Shown: positions 27,387 to 36,775 of the stretch, piece by piece
How the letters are laid out: every line of letters begins with the position of its first letter
How positions within the stretch are numbered: position 1 is the stretch's first letter
From: Flavobacterium sp. IB48
GTDB lineage: Bacteria > Bacteroidota > Bacteroidia > Flavobacteriales > Flavobacteriaceae
Assembly: GCF_016405855.1 (NCBI RefSeq)
Contig: NZ_JAEFCA010000003.1
Coordinates: forward strand, 244,253 to 308,252
Direction: 5' to 3'
Length of the DNA: 64,000 nucleotides
The notes under the pieces: model-generated
The model's input: only the letters and a program-made list of their open reading frames with translations
Told to the model about the DNA's origin: nothing
Database searches by the model: none
Program-made: the position numbers and the translations under genes

Positions 27387-29984
27387 ATGAAGGAAAAGTC
27401 ATTCCTGCATAATTTGGTAACAATTTGCATACTCTTATTATTATTATCGCCGCTTACTGTTCAATCTCAAAAGAAAAAGAAAGACAAAAAAGAAGCTGCA
27501 ACCGAAATTAAAAAAGATTCTACCGATTCTAAAAAAGGTAAAAAATATGACGACCTAGTAAAAAAAGGTTCTCTAAAAAAAGGTCTATTTAATATCATTC
27601 AAGTTAAAACAGATGTTTATTTTGAAATTCAGGACAGCTTATTTAAAAGAGAGTTTTTAGTTGTAAACAAATTATCTCAAGTTCCTTTTCAAGTAAACGA
27701 AGCTGGCTTAAATAAAGGAATGAATTATGAAAACAAAGTAATTAGTTTTTATAAAGATACAATCGCAAAGAAAGTCTGGGTAAAATCGTATGTGCCAAAG
27801 GTTTCTTCACCAAAAGAAGATGCGATTACACAATCTGTTCAAAATAATTTTGCAGAATCTATTATTGAAGTTTTTGATATTGAAACCAAAAACAACGATT
27901 CGACGTCTGTTGTTATTAAAGTAAATAAGATTTTTGACGGAAAACAAAAAAGCTTCAATGATGTTTTGAGCAACATTGGATTTGGCGGTTCTGTAAAATC
28001 TGATCTTTCTTATATTGAAGGTGTAAAATCTTTCCCAAAAAACATTGTTGTAAAATCGCAATTGACTACTTCTGTTAGCGAAGGCGGACCTGCATTGTCT
28101 GTAACTCTTGGCGTTACGAGCAATATTATTTTATTGGACAAAACTCCAATGAAACCTCGTTTTTCTGATAACAGAATTGGTTTCTTCACAGAAAAACACT
28201 GGTATTTTGCCGATGATCAACAAGCAATGCTTGAAAAAGAACTAATTACACGTTGGAGATTAGAACCTAAAAAAGAAGACGAAGAACGATATTTGAAAGG
28301 CGAATTGGTTGAACCTAAAAAACCTATCGTTTATTATATTGATCCATCGACTCCAAAACAATGGAGAAAGTATATTATTGATGGTGTTCACGATTGGCAA
28401 GCAGCTTTTGAAAAAGCAGGTTTTAAAAATGCTGTTATCGCAAAAGAACCAACAGAAGCTGATTTAGATTTTGATATTGATGATGTTCGCTACTCTGTAA
28501 TTACATATGCAGCTTCCCCAAAATCTAATGCTATGGGACCATCTGTGGTTGACCCAAGAAGCGGCGAAATTATCGAAGCAGATATTATTTGGTGGCATAA
28601 TGTAATGACTTCGCTTCAAAGCTGGATGCGCATTCAGACAGGACCAATTGATCCGAAAGCTAGGGGAAATAAATTTAGTGATGAACATATGGGAGAAGCA
28701 ATTCGTTTTGTTTCGTCTCACGAAGTTGGACATACTTTTGGTTTAAAACATAATATGGGTTCTTCTTTTGCTTATGATGTTGAATCTCTTCGCTCTAAAG
28801 AATTCACAGCAAAAATGGGCGGAACTGCTCCATCAATTATGGATTATGCTCGTTACAATTATGTAGCACAACCAGAAGACAATGTAACAGTTATTACTCC
28901 GAAAATTGGAGAATATGATAAATATGCTATTGAATGGGGTTACAGATGGTATGCGCCTAACGAAAACGAAACAACAAAACTAAACGCCTTACTTACAAAA
29001 CATCAAGATGACCCCATTTATTTTTATGGAGAACAACAGGAAAATATAATTGACCCTCGTTCTCAATCTGAAGATTTAGGAAACGATGCTGTAAAAGCGA
29101 GTGAATATGGTTTAAAAAACCTAAAACGTGTTGTCGATAATATATTAAGCTGGACTTACGATAAAGATCAGTCTTACTATGAGACAGGAAAATTATACAT
29201 CGGAACTATTGGTCAATGGCAATTGTACAACCGTCATGTAATGAACAATATTGGTGGTGTTTATTTAAACACAACAGTTCACGGAGATAACAAACAAAGC
29301 TACATTCCGGTTTCTGCAGCAATGCAAAAAAGAGCAGCAGATTATTTAGCTAAAAATGTACTTACAATTCCGCAATGGTTGTTTTTCAATGACATTTTAG
29401 ACAAAACAAATCCGTTGAAAGATTCTCCTCTTGGTCCTTACGAATATACTCCGTATACACTTTCGAGAGAATTACAATACAGCATTATGTATGATTTATT
29501 TAGTGACGATCGCTTGCTTAGAATGACAGAAAATGAACTTTATCAACGAAATAAAACCAAAGATCCAGTTTTTACCGTAAATGATTTGTTTAAAAAAATG
29601 CATCAAAGTGTTTTTGCCGGAACGATTGCCAATAAATCATTATCAATTCTAGAACGTATGACACAGAAAAATTATGTAGACGTTTTGGTTGTTTCTACAA
29701 ATAAATTATTTGAAAAAACAGATGCTAAGAAACTATTAGACATTCAGCAGACTTTAAATATGCCTCATTTATGCACTTATTTAGATGATGCCCACATGGT
29801 AAAAAATATTAATCAATCTTCTTTAAAAAGAGTTACAGAAGTGACTTCAGATAAAAAAGGAGAATTAACAAAAGTCCTTCAATTATTAAAAATTAAAAAG
29901 AATACAGGAGACCAATCTACCCAAAACCATTACCGCGATTTGATCCAACGAATCGAAAAAGCATTAAATAACACAACCTTTTAA
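27387..29984 (+). CDS. large zinc metalloprotease (DUF5117/DUF5118 type)
   Basis: An 865-residue exported protein with a signal peptide (about 1-28, ending VQSQ) and a Lys-rich spacer. The extended zinc motif HEVGHTFGLKH lies at residues 445-455 (His445, Glu446, His449, His455), followed by SIMDYARYNYV, a Met-turn-like segment of metzincin type. Upstream regions correspond to the DUF5118 and DUF5117 domains of Bacteroidota zinc-dependent proteases, often found near SusCD pairs. It should cleave proteins or peptides in the periplasm or at the surface. The SusC gene starts 16 bases downstream, so protease and transporter probably work together. Specificity is unknown. Confidence 0.9.
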   Translation: MKEKSFLHNLVTICILLLLLSPLTVQSQKKKKDKKEAATEIKKDSTDSKKGKKYDDLVKKGSLKKGLFNIIQVKTDVYFEIQDSLFKREFLVVNKLSQVPFQVNEAGLNKGMNYENKVISFYKDTIAKKVWVKSYVPKVSSPKEDAITQSVQNNFAESIIEVFDIETKNNDSTSVVIKVNKIFDGKQKSFNDVLSNIGFGGSVKSDLSYIEGVKSFPKNIVVKSQLTTSVSEGGPALSVTLGVTSNIILLDKTPMKPRFSDNRIGFFTEKHWYFADDQQAMLEKELITRWRLEPKKEDEERYLKGELVEPKKPIVYYIDPSTPKQWRKYIIDGVHDWQAAFEKAGFKNAVIAKEPTEADLDFDIDDVRYSVITYAASPKSNAMGPSVVDPRSGEIIEADIIWWHNVMTSLQSWMRIQTGPIDPKARGNKFSDEHMGEAIRFVSSHEVGHTFGLKHNMGSSFAYDVESLRSKEFTAKMGGTAPSIMDYARYNYVAQPEDNVTVITPKIGEYDKYAIEWGYRWYAPNENETTKLNALLTKHQDDPIYFYGEQQENIIDPRSQSEDLGNDAVKASEYGLKNLKRVVDNILSWTYDKDQSYYETGKLYIGTIGQWQLYNRHVMNNIGGVYLNTTVHGDNKQSYIPVSAAMQKRAADYLAKNVLTIPQWLFFNDILDKTNPLKDSPLGPYEYTPYTLSRELQYSIMYDLFSDDRLLRMTENELYQRNKTKDPVFTVNDLFKKMHQSVFAGTIANKSLSILERMTQKNYVDVLVVSTNKLFEKTDAKKLLDIQQTLNMPHLCTYLDDAHMVKNINQSSLKRVTEVTSDKKGELTKVLQLLKIKKNTGDQSTQNHYRDLIQRIEKALNNTTF

Positions 29985-30000
29985 TACACAACCCAAAAAC

Positions 30001-33000
30001 ATGAAGAAAATTTTACAAGCCTTACTGCTATTCCTGGCCATCGCAGGATACTCGCAGGAAACCCGAACCATCTCGGGAATTATTCTAGATGAAAATGATC
30101 ACCAGCCTATTCCTGGAGCTTCTATTTTTGTTGAAAACAATTCTATTGGAAGCAAAACATCACAATCAGGAATTATACAAAGTGAAAGCATTGGAACTAC
30201 TACAGATTTTGACGGTAAATTTCAATTGAAAATAGGAAAAAAAGTTACCGCTTTGAGAATCATTTTCATGGGATATCAGCCTTATACCCTTGAATTGTCA
30301 GCTCAAAAAGAATATACAATTAACTTAAAATCTGAAGTTGCAAAACTTCAGGAAATTGTAGTTACTGGATACCAAAAAATTGAAAAGAGAAAGCTTACAT
30401 CTGCAATTACAAAAGTAGATATGGCTTCTATTCAGCAAGCTGGGGTTTCTAGTATCGACCAATTATTAGTTGGACAAGTTGCCGGAGTTGCCGTTACTAC
30501 ACCATCTGGAGCGCCAGGTGCAGCGGCAAAAATCAGAATTAGAGGTACAGCTTCTTTAAATGGTTCTCAAGATCCTTTATGGGTTTTAGACGGACTTCCG
30601 TTAGAGAACAATGATGTTCCTAAAAATTATGATAAAGACAATATTGATGTTTTAAATAACTATTCTATCGCTGGTTTAAATCCAGATGATATTAAAGATA
30701 TTACCATCTTAAAAGATGCGGCTGCAACAGCTATTTATGGTGCACGTGCTGCAAATGGTGTAATCGTTGTTACTACCAAAAAAGGAAGAAGCGGTAAAAT
30801 GTCGATTAACTTCAACACAAATACCTTTATTACGCTAAGACCAGAAATATCAAAATTAAACTTGATGAATTCTAATCAAAAAGTTGATTTTGAACTTGAT
30901 TTGGCTAGCCGTGCAGATTTAACTTACAGAGACACCGGTGGAGATGTTGCTCGTATCCTAAATGGAGCGAATGAATTAGACGCATACAGAGCCGGTGGAT
31001 TCTCTTCTTTGAGTCCGCAGACACAGCAATCAATTAATAGTTTAAGAAATATAAATACCAACTGGGGTAACTTATTATACCAAACGGCAATTAATACACA
31101 GCACGGTTTAAGTTTATCTGGAGGTGGAGAAAAATCAGATTATTATTTCTCTTTAGGATATTATGACGAAAAAGGAACTACAATTGGAACTGGTTTAAAA
31201 CGTTATAACTTAACTTTAAAAAACAATTTCGAAATAACAGATAAATTTAAAGTTGGTGTTGGAATTTTTGGTTCTGAAACCAAAACTACTTCTTACATCT
31301 CAGATACAAGTGGTTTTACTAATCCTGCAAACTATTCAAGAAACGTAAATCCGTACTTGACTCCTTACAATGCTGACGGAAGTTACAAATACGACCCAGA
31401 CATCGTTGGTTATTCTGATCGTTATGTTCCTTTCAACATCATCGAAGAAAGAAACAATACTTCTTACGATTTAAAAACTAGAGCTGTTAAGGCTTTATTA
31501 GACGCTGAATACAAAATCACAAAAGACTTACGAGTAACTAGCCAATTAGGTTTACAGTTAGACAATAGCTCAAGCGAAAAATTTGCTGCTGCAGACACTT
31601 ATTTTACAAGAAGAACAAAAGAACAAACACGTTATTACAAAGACGGAAAATTCAATTATTTCCTTCCAAATGGCGGTATTATTCAAAATTCAAACACCGA
31701 TTTTTTTCAATATAACCTAAAAACAATGGTTAATTACAGTAAGACTTTAGGTGAAAAACACGAAATTGAAGCAATGGTTGGTAATGAGTTAAGAAGAACT
31801 TACAATACAAATATTGCGACAAAAGGTTTTGGTTTTGACGAAAATACATTGACAACACAGCAGATTATTTTCCCAAATTCAGATTTTGCAAACAATCCTG
31901 AATATAGAACATACGTAAAAAACCAAAACGAAAATGCTTTTGCTTCATTTTACGCAACTGGTTCTTATACTTATGATAGAAAATATAGCTTCTTTGGAAG
32001 TATTAGATATGATGGTTCTGACTTATTTGGTGTAGATCCTAAGTACAAATATTTACCGCTTTGGTCTGTTTCTGGATCTTGGTTAGTTTCTCAAGAAAAC
32101 TTCCTAAAAGACAGTAAAGTGGTTTCTAATTTAAGACTTCGTGCTTCTTACGGTTTACAAGGTAATATTGATAAAGGAACTTCGCCTTACGTAATGGGGA
32201 ACAACAAAATAACTACTATTTTACCAGGAACAACAGAACCAACAATCGTTGTTATAAGTCCACCAAACGATAAATTACGTTGGGAAAAAACACAAAATAC
32301 CAACTTTGGTTTAGATTTAGGTTTATTCAATAACCGCATCAGCATTGTTACAGATGCTTACGGAAGAAAAAGCACCGACTTAATTGGCATGAGATCTTTG
32401 CCTTTAGAAAATGGTTTTGAGTTTACAAACATGAACTGGGCGCAAGTAAGCAACAAAGGTTATGAAATCGCTATCGCGACAAAAAACATAGATCGCCCTA
32501 ATTTTAAATGGACAACAAACATCAACTTTGCACATAACAAGAGTAATGTTGACCGTTTAGAGATTCGCGACAACACTTATACGCCAAACCAAGAAGGTCA
32601 TGCCGTAAATGCTGTCTTCGGATTTAAAACAAACGGAATCGATGAAAACGGTTATCCATTATTTGTAAACAAAAAAGGAGAAACGGTAAACGCACAAACT
32701 TTCTTTGGTTTATTTGATCCTTATGCAGACTTTTTCCCAGGAGAATTTGCACAATCAAGTTTAACGGCCGCAGAATTCAGAGATTTATTTGTTTATTTAG
32801 GAGACAAAGACCCGAAATTTACTGGAGGTATTACCAACACATTTAAAATAAGCAATTTTGATTTGACAGTTGCTGCAGCTTTCAATTTAAAACAAACAGT
32901 AGTTAAAACACCTCCTTATAACGGAACACAAGTAGATAGAGGACAAAACTATACTACAGATATCTTAAATGCTTGGTCACCAACAAATACATCTTCTAAT

Positions 33001-33339
33001 TTACCAGGAATTACAAGTAAAGATTCTGGAACAGGAGATTCTTATTTAGCTTATTTATGGTTTGCTGGAGCAAATCAAATGCCTACATACAACTATTTGG
33101 ACACATGGGTTAGCGAAATGAGCTACATGAGATTAAGCAGTGTGCGTTTAGGTTATACATTACCTAAAGCATTCACAGATCAAATTAACATTCAAAGCAT
33201 CAGATTAAATGTTGAAGCGAGAAACCTATTTGTAGTAGGTTCTGATTTTAAAGGATATTTTGATCCTGAAACATACGGAAACATTTATGCTCAGCCAGTT
33301 CCTAGATCATTTACAATAGGATGTAATGTAACTTTCTAA
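30001..33339 (+). CDS. SusC/RagA-type TonB-dependent transporter
   Basis: A full-length, 1112-residue SusC. Signal peptide (1-19, ending AGYSQ), a carboxypeptidase-like regulatory domain (about 22-112: TISGIILDENDHQPIPGASI, TTDFDGKFQLKIG), the TonB-box-like EIVVTGYQK (about 118-126), the plug (about 130-260) with the SusC signature DITILKDAAATAIYGARAAN, and a 22-strand-type barrel ending in NVTF. The N-terminal domain carries an additional SIGSKTSQSGIIQSE stretch before SIGTTTDFDG, an expansion known in some SusC proteins. It forms a pair with the SusD 11 bases downstream. Coupling to a protease points to peptide rather than glycan ligands (inference). Confidence 0.97.
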   Translation: MKKILQALLLFLAIAGYSQETRTISGIILDENDHQPIPGASIFVENNSIGSKTSQSGIIQSESIGTTTDFDGKFQLKIGKKVTALRIIFMGYQPYTLELSAQKEYTINLKSEVAKLQEIVVTGYQKIEKRKLTSAITKVDMASIQQAGVSSIDQLLVGQVAGVAVTTPSGAPGAAAKIRIRGTASLNGSQDPLWVLDGLPLENNDVPKNYDKDNIDVLNNYSIAGLNPDDIKDITILKDAAATAIYGARAANGVIVVTTKKGRSGKMSINFNTNTFITLRPEISKLNLMNSNQKVDFELDLASRADLTYRDTGGDVARILNGANELDAYRAGGFSSLSPQTQQSINSLRNINTNWGNLLYQTAINTQHGLSLSGGGEKSDYYFSLGYYDEKGTTIGTGLKRYNLTLKNNFEITDKFKVGVGIFGSETKTTSYISDTSGFTNPANYSRNVNPYLTPYNADGSYKYDPDIVGYSDRYVPFNIIEERNNTSYDLKTRAVKALLDAEYKITKDLRVTSQLGLQLDNSSSEKFAAADTYFTRRTKEQTRYYKDGKFNYFLPNGGIIQNSNTDFFQYNLKTMVNYSKTLGEKHEIEAMVGNELRRTYNTNIATKGFGFDENTLTTQQIIFPNSDFANNPEYRTYVKNQNENAFASFYATGSYTYDRKYSFFGSIRYDGSDLFGVDPKYKYLPLWSVSGSWLVSQENFLKDSKVVSNLRLRASYGLQGNIDKGTSPYVMGNNKITTILPGTTEPTIVVISPPNDKLRWEKTQNTNFGLDLGLFNNRISIVTDAYGRKSTDLIGMRSLPLENGFEFTNMNWAQVSNKGYEIAIATKNIDRPNFKWTTNINFAHNKSNVDRLEIRDNTYTPNQEGHAVNAVFGFKTNGIDENGYPLFVNKKGETVNAQTFFGLFDPYADFFPGEFAQSSLTAAEFRDLFVYLGDKDPKFTGGITNTFKISNFDLTVAAAFNLKQTVVKTPPYNGTQVDRGQNYTTDILNAWSPTNTSSNLPGITSKDSGTGDSYLAYLWFAGANQMPTYNYLDTWVSEMSYMRLSSVRLGYTLPKAFTDQINIQSIRLNVEARNLFVVGSDFKGYFDPETYGNIYAQPVPRSFTIGCNVTF

Positions 33340-33350
33340 TACAATTAAAG

Positions 33351-34670
33351 ATGAAAAAATTCTCAAAATATATATTCCTTTTCGTTGCATCAATTGCTGT
33401 AAGCAGTTGCGATGAATATCTGGATGTTACTCCTATCGGAAAAGTGATTCCAGAAACTTTACCACAATTTCGAGCTGTTTTAACTACAGGCTACTCGATA
33501 TATCCAGAACACAAAGCATTGACGTCTATGCGTACAGACGAATTGGTTTTGAATGAAGATAGTGACAGAACTGTTTCTTATAGAGATATTCATATCTGGA
33601 AAGATGGAAACCCAGATCAGTTTACCAAAAGTTTTCCATACGACGAACTTTACACTACAATTTTCTATACCAATGTAGTAATCAATGAAGCTTCAAAAAA
33701 GCTGGATGCTTCTCCTGAAAGAGATCAATTAATTGGAGAAGCTTATGCACTTAGAGCTTTAGCTTATTTTGACTTGGTAAATCTTTTTGGAAAATCATAC
33801 AATGCGGCAACAGCTGCTTCAGACAAATCAGTTCCGTTAGCTTTAGAAATCGACTTAGAACAAGTTTTTGTTCCACAAACTGTTGAAGTTATTTACAACC
33901 AAATTATTTCAGATACTAATGAAGCTGAAAAATTAATCAATGTAAGTTCTCAAACTAAAGGCATAAACTACCGCTTTTCTAAAGTTGCTTTATATAGCTT
34001 AGAAAGCCGAATTTATCTTTATAGACAGGAATGGCAAAAATCTTTAGATGCTGCCAACAAAGCACTTGCAATAAACAGTAATCTGGTTAATCTAAATTCG
34101 ACTCCTATTATTCCAACAAAGTTTGATACTGCAGAATCTATTTTAGCTATAGAAGTAGGATATACTACCGACATTATGGAATCTTCTTTTGCATCGCCAG
34201 AGTTGATTAATGCTTATAGCAAAACGACAGATTTGCGTTTTCCTCTTTACTTTTCAACTAGTGGAAGCAATTACATAATTGAAAAAGGAAGATTCGACGA
34301 GAACAAATGTACTATCAGAACTTCTGAGTTGTATTTGACAAAAGCAGAAACATCTGTAAAATTGAACAATATCTCAGACGCTAAAAGAACTGTTTTAAGT
34401 TTTGTAAAAAACAGATATTCTGCAACAGGATACACACAACTTGAAAGCCAAGTAAACGCTATGAATGCAGCAGATCTAACCAACTTTATATTGGCAGAAA
34501 GACAACGTGAATTTGTTGTCGAAGGTCAGCGTTGGTTTGATTTAAGAAGAACAACACAAAAACAGATTGTTCATACTCTAAAAGGGCAAAATTATACTTT
34601 GATACAAAATGATCCGCGTTATACTCTTATTTACCCAGCAAACGCGAGATTGAATAATCCCAATCTATAA
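33351..34670 (+). CDS. SusD/RagB-type surface lipoprotein
   Basis: A 439-residue lipoprotein: signal sequence ending AVSSC (Cys20), then DEYLDVTPIGKVIPETL, the TPR-like helix block with GEAYALRALAYFDLVNLFGKSY and the C-terminal AERQREFVVEGQRWFDLRR typical of SusD. It is somewhat short for the family. Its partner is the SusC gene immediately upstream; a strong terminator follows, so it is the last gene of the protease-SusC-SusD unit. Ligand unknown, likely peptides by context. Confidence 0.95.
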   Translation: MKKFSKYIFLFVASIAVSSCDEYLDVTPIGKVIPETLPQFRAVLTTGYSIYPEHKALTSMRTDELVLNEDSDRTVSYRDIHIWKDGNPDQFTKSFPYDELYTTIFYTNVVINEASKKLDASPERDQLIGEAYALRALAYFDLVNLFGKSYNAATAASDKSVPLALEIDLEQVFVPQTVEVIYNQIISDTNEAEKLINVSSQTKGINYRFSKVALYSLESRIYLYRQEWQKSLDAANKALAINSNLVNLNSTPIIPTKFDTAESILAIEVGYTTDIMESSFASPELINAYSKTTDLRFPLYFSTSGSNYIIEKGRFDENKCTIRTSELYLTKAETSVKLNNISDAKRTVLSFVKNRYSATGYTQLESQVNAMNAADLTNFILAERQREFVVEGQRWFDLRRTTQKQIVHTLKGQNYTLIQNDPRYTLIYPANARLNNPNL

Positions 34671-34689
34671 TACACCTATTGTTTTTTTT

Positions 34690-34726
34690 AAAAAGGTCCA
34701 GTTTTCACAGCTGGGCCTTTTTTTTA
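34690..34726 (+). terminator. terminator after the SusD gene
   Basis: AAAAGGTCCAG (34691-34701) pairs with CTGGGCCTTTT (34711-34721), with one G-T pair and a 9-base loop, then a T tract. Confidence 0.88.
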
Positions 34727-34757
34727 TACAAATTCATGCAACAAATTACACTCTTTT

Positions 34758-34788
34758 TTGCGAATACGAATTACTGATTTTATCTTTG
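34758..34788 (+). promoter_or_regulatory. promoter of the LytTR response regulator
   Basis: TTG (34758-34760), 20-base spacer, TATCTTTG (34781-34788): a complete match to the Bacteroidota -33/-7 promoter. Initiation would fall at about 34795, some 20 bases before the ATG at 34818. Confidence 0.7.
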
Positions 34789-34817
34789 CAGTATAATTGG
34801 TTATAAATTTCGAAAAA

Positions 34818-35582
34818 ATGAAAATTGCCATTGTCGAAGACGAACATCTTGCTTCTAGCTATCTAAAATCGATTTTAGAACAGCAAGACGTTTTATCGAT
34901 TACCGCAATCACTGTTTTAAAATCTGTAAAAGAAGCTGTTGTTTTTTTTAAAGAAAACAAAGTTGATCTTGCATTTATGGACATTCATTTGGGTGACGGG
35001 AAAAGTCTCGAAATCTTCGAAAAAACCACTATCTCCTGCCCTGTTGTTTTTATCACAGCTTACGACTCTTATGCTATTTCAGTTTTCAAGCATTTTACAA
35101 TCGATTATCTTTTAAAACCATTTGAAGAAGAAGAATTATTAGAAGCACTTCAGAAATTCAAAAAAATAAAAGATAATTTCAACAGCGATTCTACGCTTCA
35201 ATCTTTGGTAGCAATAGAAAATCCTGAAAGCAGTAAAATCCAGCATCATTTCTTGGTAAATCACGGCTATAAAATGATTTCTATTAACGAAAATGAAATC
35301 ACTTATTTTACAGCAACAGGAAAACATTTATTTATTCATGTAAAATCAGGAAACAGCTACTTATACAATAATACCTTAACCGATATTATAAACAATTTAG
35401 ATCCTTTCAATTTCTTTAAAATAAATCGAAAATATATTGTGACTCGAAACAGTATAAAAGAAGTTGTAAAACACTCCAATCAGAAAGTAGAATTGATTTT
35501 GAATGTTCCTCCAGCCGAATCTGAGGCAATTTTCATCAGTAAAAAAGAAATCAATAATTTCAAAAATTGGCTAGATCAATAA
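34818..35582 (+). CDS. LytTR-family response regulator
   Basis: A 254-residue regulator. The start is ATG 34818 (MKIAIVEDEHLASSYL); an in-frame TTG at 34797 would add seven residues and overlap the likely transcription start. Receiver domain about 1-120 with acidic residues in VEDE, phospho-acceptor Asp55 in LAFMDIHLGDG and conserved FITAYDSYA and DYLLKPFEEEEL. The C-terminal LytTR DNA-binding domain is about 155-254 (HHFLVNHGYKMISINENEI, RKYIVTRNSI). It is the natural partner of the LytS-type kinase at 25726, and the pair brackets the metalloprotease and SusCD genes. Confidence 0.93.
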   Translation: MKIAIVEDEHLASSYLKSILEQQDVLSITAITVLKSVKEAVVFFKENKVDLAFMDIHLGDGKSLEIFEKTTISCPVVFITAYDSYAISVFKHFTIDYLLKPFEEEELLEALQKFKKIKDNFNSDSTLQSLVAIENPESSKIQHHFLVNHGYKMISINENEITYFTATGKHLFIHVKSGNSYLYNNTLTDIINNLDPFNFFKINRKYIVTRNSIKEVVKHSNQKVELILNVPPAESEAIFISKKEINNFKNWLDQ

Positions 35583-35771
35583 TTTAATAATTATTTAGCT
35601 ATAAATTAATGTTGGTTTCCTAAATTAAAAAACTGCAGTATTCACAAATTGTGATTTAAAATCCGACTAAAAACTGTCAAAAACGCTTTAAAACGTTAAA
35701 TTAGCGTTATAGAAATCATAAAATTGACCTTTCACAATCAGTTACATAGCAGAAATTTTTTGTTTATTCTT

Positions 35772-35779
35772 TATCTTTG
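35772..35779 (+). promoter_or_regulatory. -7 promoter element for the HNH-like gene
   Basis: TATCTTTG matches TAnnTTTG exactly, 28 bases before the ATG at 35808. No TTG at standard spacing. The same octamer occurs at 34781 and 59359. Confidence 0.5.
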
Positions 35780-35807
35780 AGAGTATAGAAATCAAATGTA
35801 AAAGACA

Positions 35808-36392
35808 ATGCCACAAAATAGATTTTATCCTGATGAAAAATTCAAAGAAATAGAAATAAATGCCTCATTGCAACTAAGATACGCCATTTCAAACAGAGGT
35901 AGATTAATAAGTTTTACCGATGAAATTGAAAACGGAAGGATCCTAAAAGGAGGTTTAAGCGACGGATATCCAACTTTCCGTTTTAAAGTTAAAAAAGACG
36001 ATAAAATCGTAAATAAATATCTCTTCTTATACAAACTCGTTGCCCAATATTTTATTCCAAAAGATTCTGAAGATCAGACATATGTTCTGCACTTAGATTA
36101 TAACAGAGCAAACGATGATGAGCGCAATCTGCGTTGGGCTACAAAACAAGAAATGATGGCACACAGCCGTAAAAGTCCGCGTGTTATTCAGGCAAAAAAG
36201 AACTTAATTGAGCACAATCTAAAAGCTGACGGCCGAAAATTAACCACTACAAAAGTGATGTTAATTAAAAAAATCCTTGCAAGACCAGAACAAAAAACAC
36301 GTCTTAAAATGATTGCAAAACAGTTTGGAGTAAGCGAAATGCAAATCAGAAGAATTGCCAGCGGAGAAAACTGGGGACATGTAAAAGTTTAA
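35808..36392 (+). CDS. NUMOD4/HNH-like protein with C-terminal helix-turn-helix
   Basis: A 194-residue protein. Residues about 8-75 resemble the NUMOD4 DNA-binding module (YAISNRGRLISF, GYPTFRFKVKK). An HNH_3-like region follows (LYKLVAQYFIP, then His95 in VLHLDYN and NLRWAT ending at Trp110), with the usual HxDxN...N...NLxW spacing. The Asn normally found shortly after that block is not seen (KQEMMAH). The C-terminal ~60 residues hold a basic helix-turn-helix (MIAKQFGVSEMQIRRIASG, about 168-186). It may be a nuclease or, as a single chromosomal gene with its own promoter and no phage neighbours, a domesticated DNA-binding regulator. Confidence 0.7.
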   Translation: MPQNRFYPDEKFKEIEINASLQLRYAISNRGRLISFTDEIENGRILKGGLSDGYPTFRFKVKKDDKIVNKYLFLYKLVAQYFIPKDSEDQTYVLHLDYNRANDDERNLRWATKQEMMAHSRKSPRVIQAKKNLIEHNLKADGRKLTTTKVMLIKKILARPEQKTRLKMIAKQFGVSEMQIRRIASGENWGHVKV

Positions 36393-36775
36393 TGGTGAAT
36401 TCTTAATTGTGAATGGTAAATTATTAATTCATAACTCATAATTATATAAGCCACAGATTACACAGATTAACACAGATTTTTTTTAAATCATTTTAATCTG
36501 TGTAATCTGTGGCTTATTTTTTTGCCATTAACAATCAACCACCAACAATTACTCATTAAATAATAAAAATCAATTCATAATTCACAATTTACAATTCACA
36601 ATTCATTCGGTTTCTGTGAAAAGACCAAAATCTCTGTCTTTAAAAACAAAATTTCAAGTGTTCATATAAAATAAATCCTTAAATTCGCAATCACAAATAA
36701 CAAAAGAAGAAATCGAAAGATGAGTTTCGGAAATACAAACTTCATTTTCGATAGTTAATACTAAAAACAAAAAAA
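36393..36775. other. 383-base intergenic region with decayed repeats
   Basis: No gene is visible. It contains the hairpin repeat at 36446-36517, flanked by stretches of short AT-rich words (AATTCATAA, TAATTGTGAATGG at about 36396-36440 and their inverted relatives at about 36564-36605). The last 160 bases before the lpd start hold a possible -7 element TAAATTCG at 36680-36687 with one mismatch. Confidence 0.6.
36446..36517. repeat. 24-base perfect hairpin repeat
   Basis: Arms 36446-36469 (ATAAGCCACAGATTACACAG and on) and 36494-36517 are perfect inverted copies with a 24-base spacer. Within each arm the word CACAGATTA recurs, so this too is built from a short tandem unit. Confidence 0.88.

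Noticed and set aside
35808..36392. Prophage or group I intron carrying the HNH-like gene
   Set aside because: Neighbours are a two-component regulator and lpd; no phage structural genes, integrase or intron core are visible.
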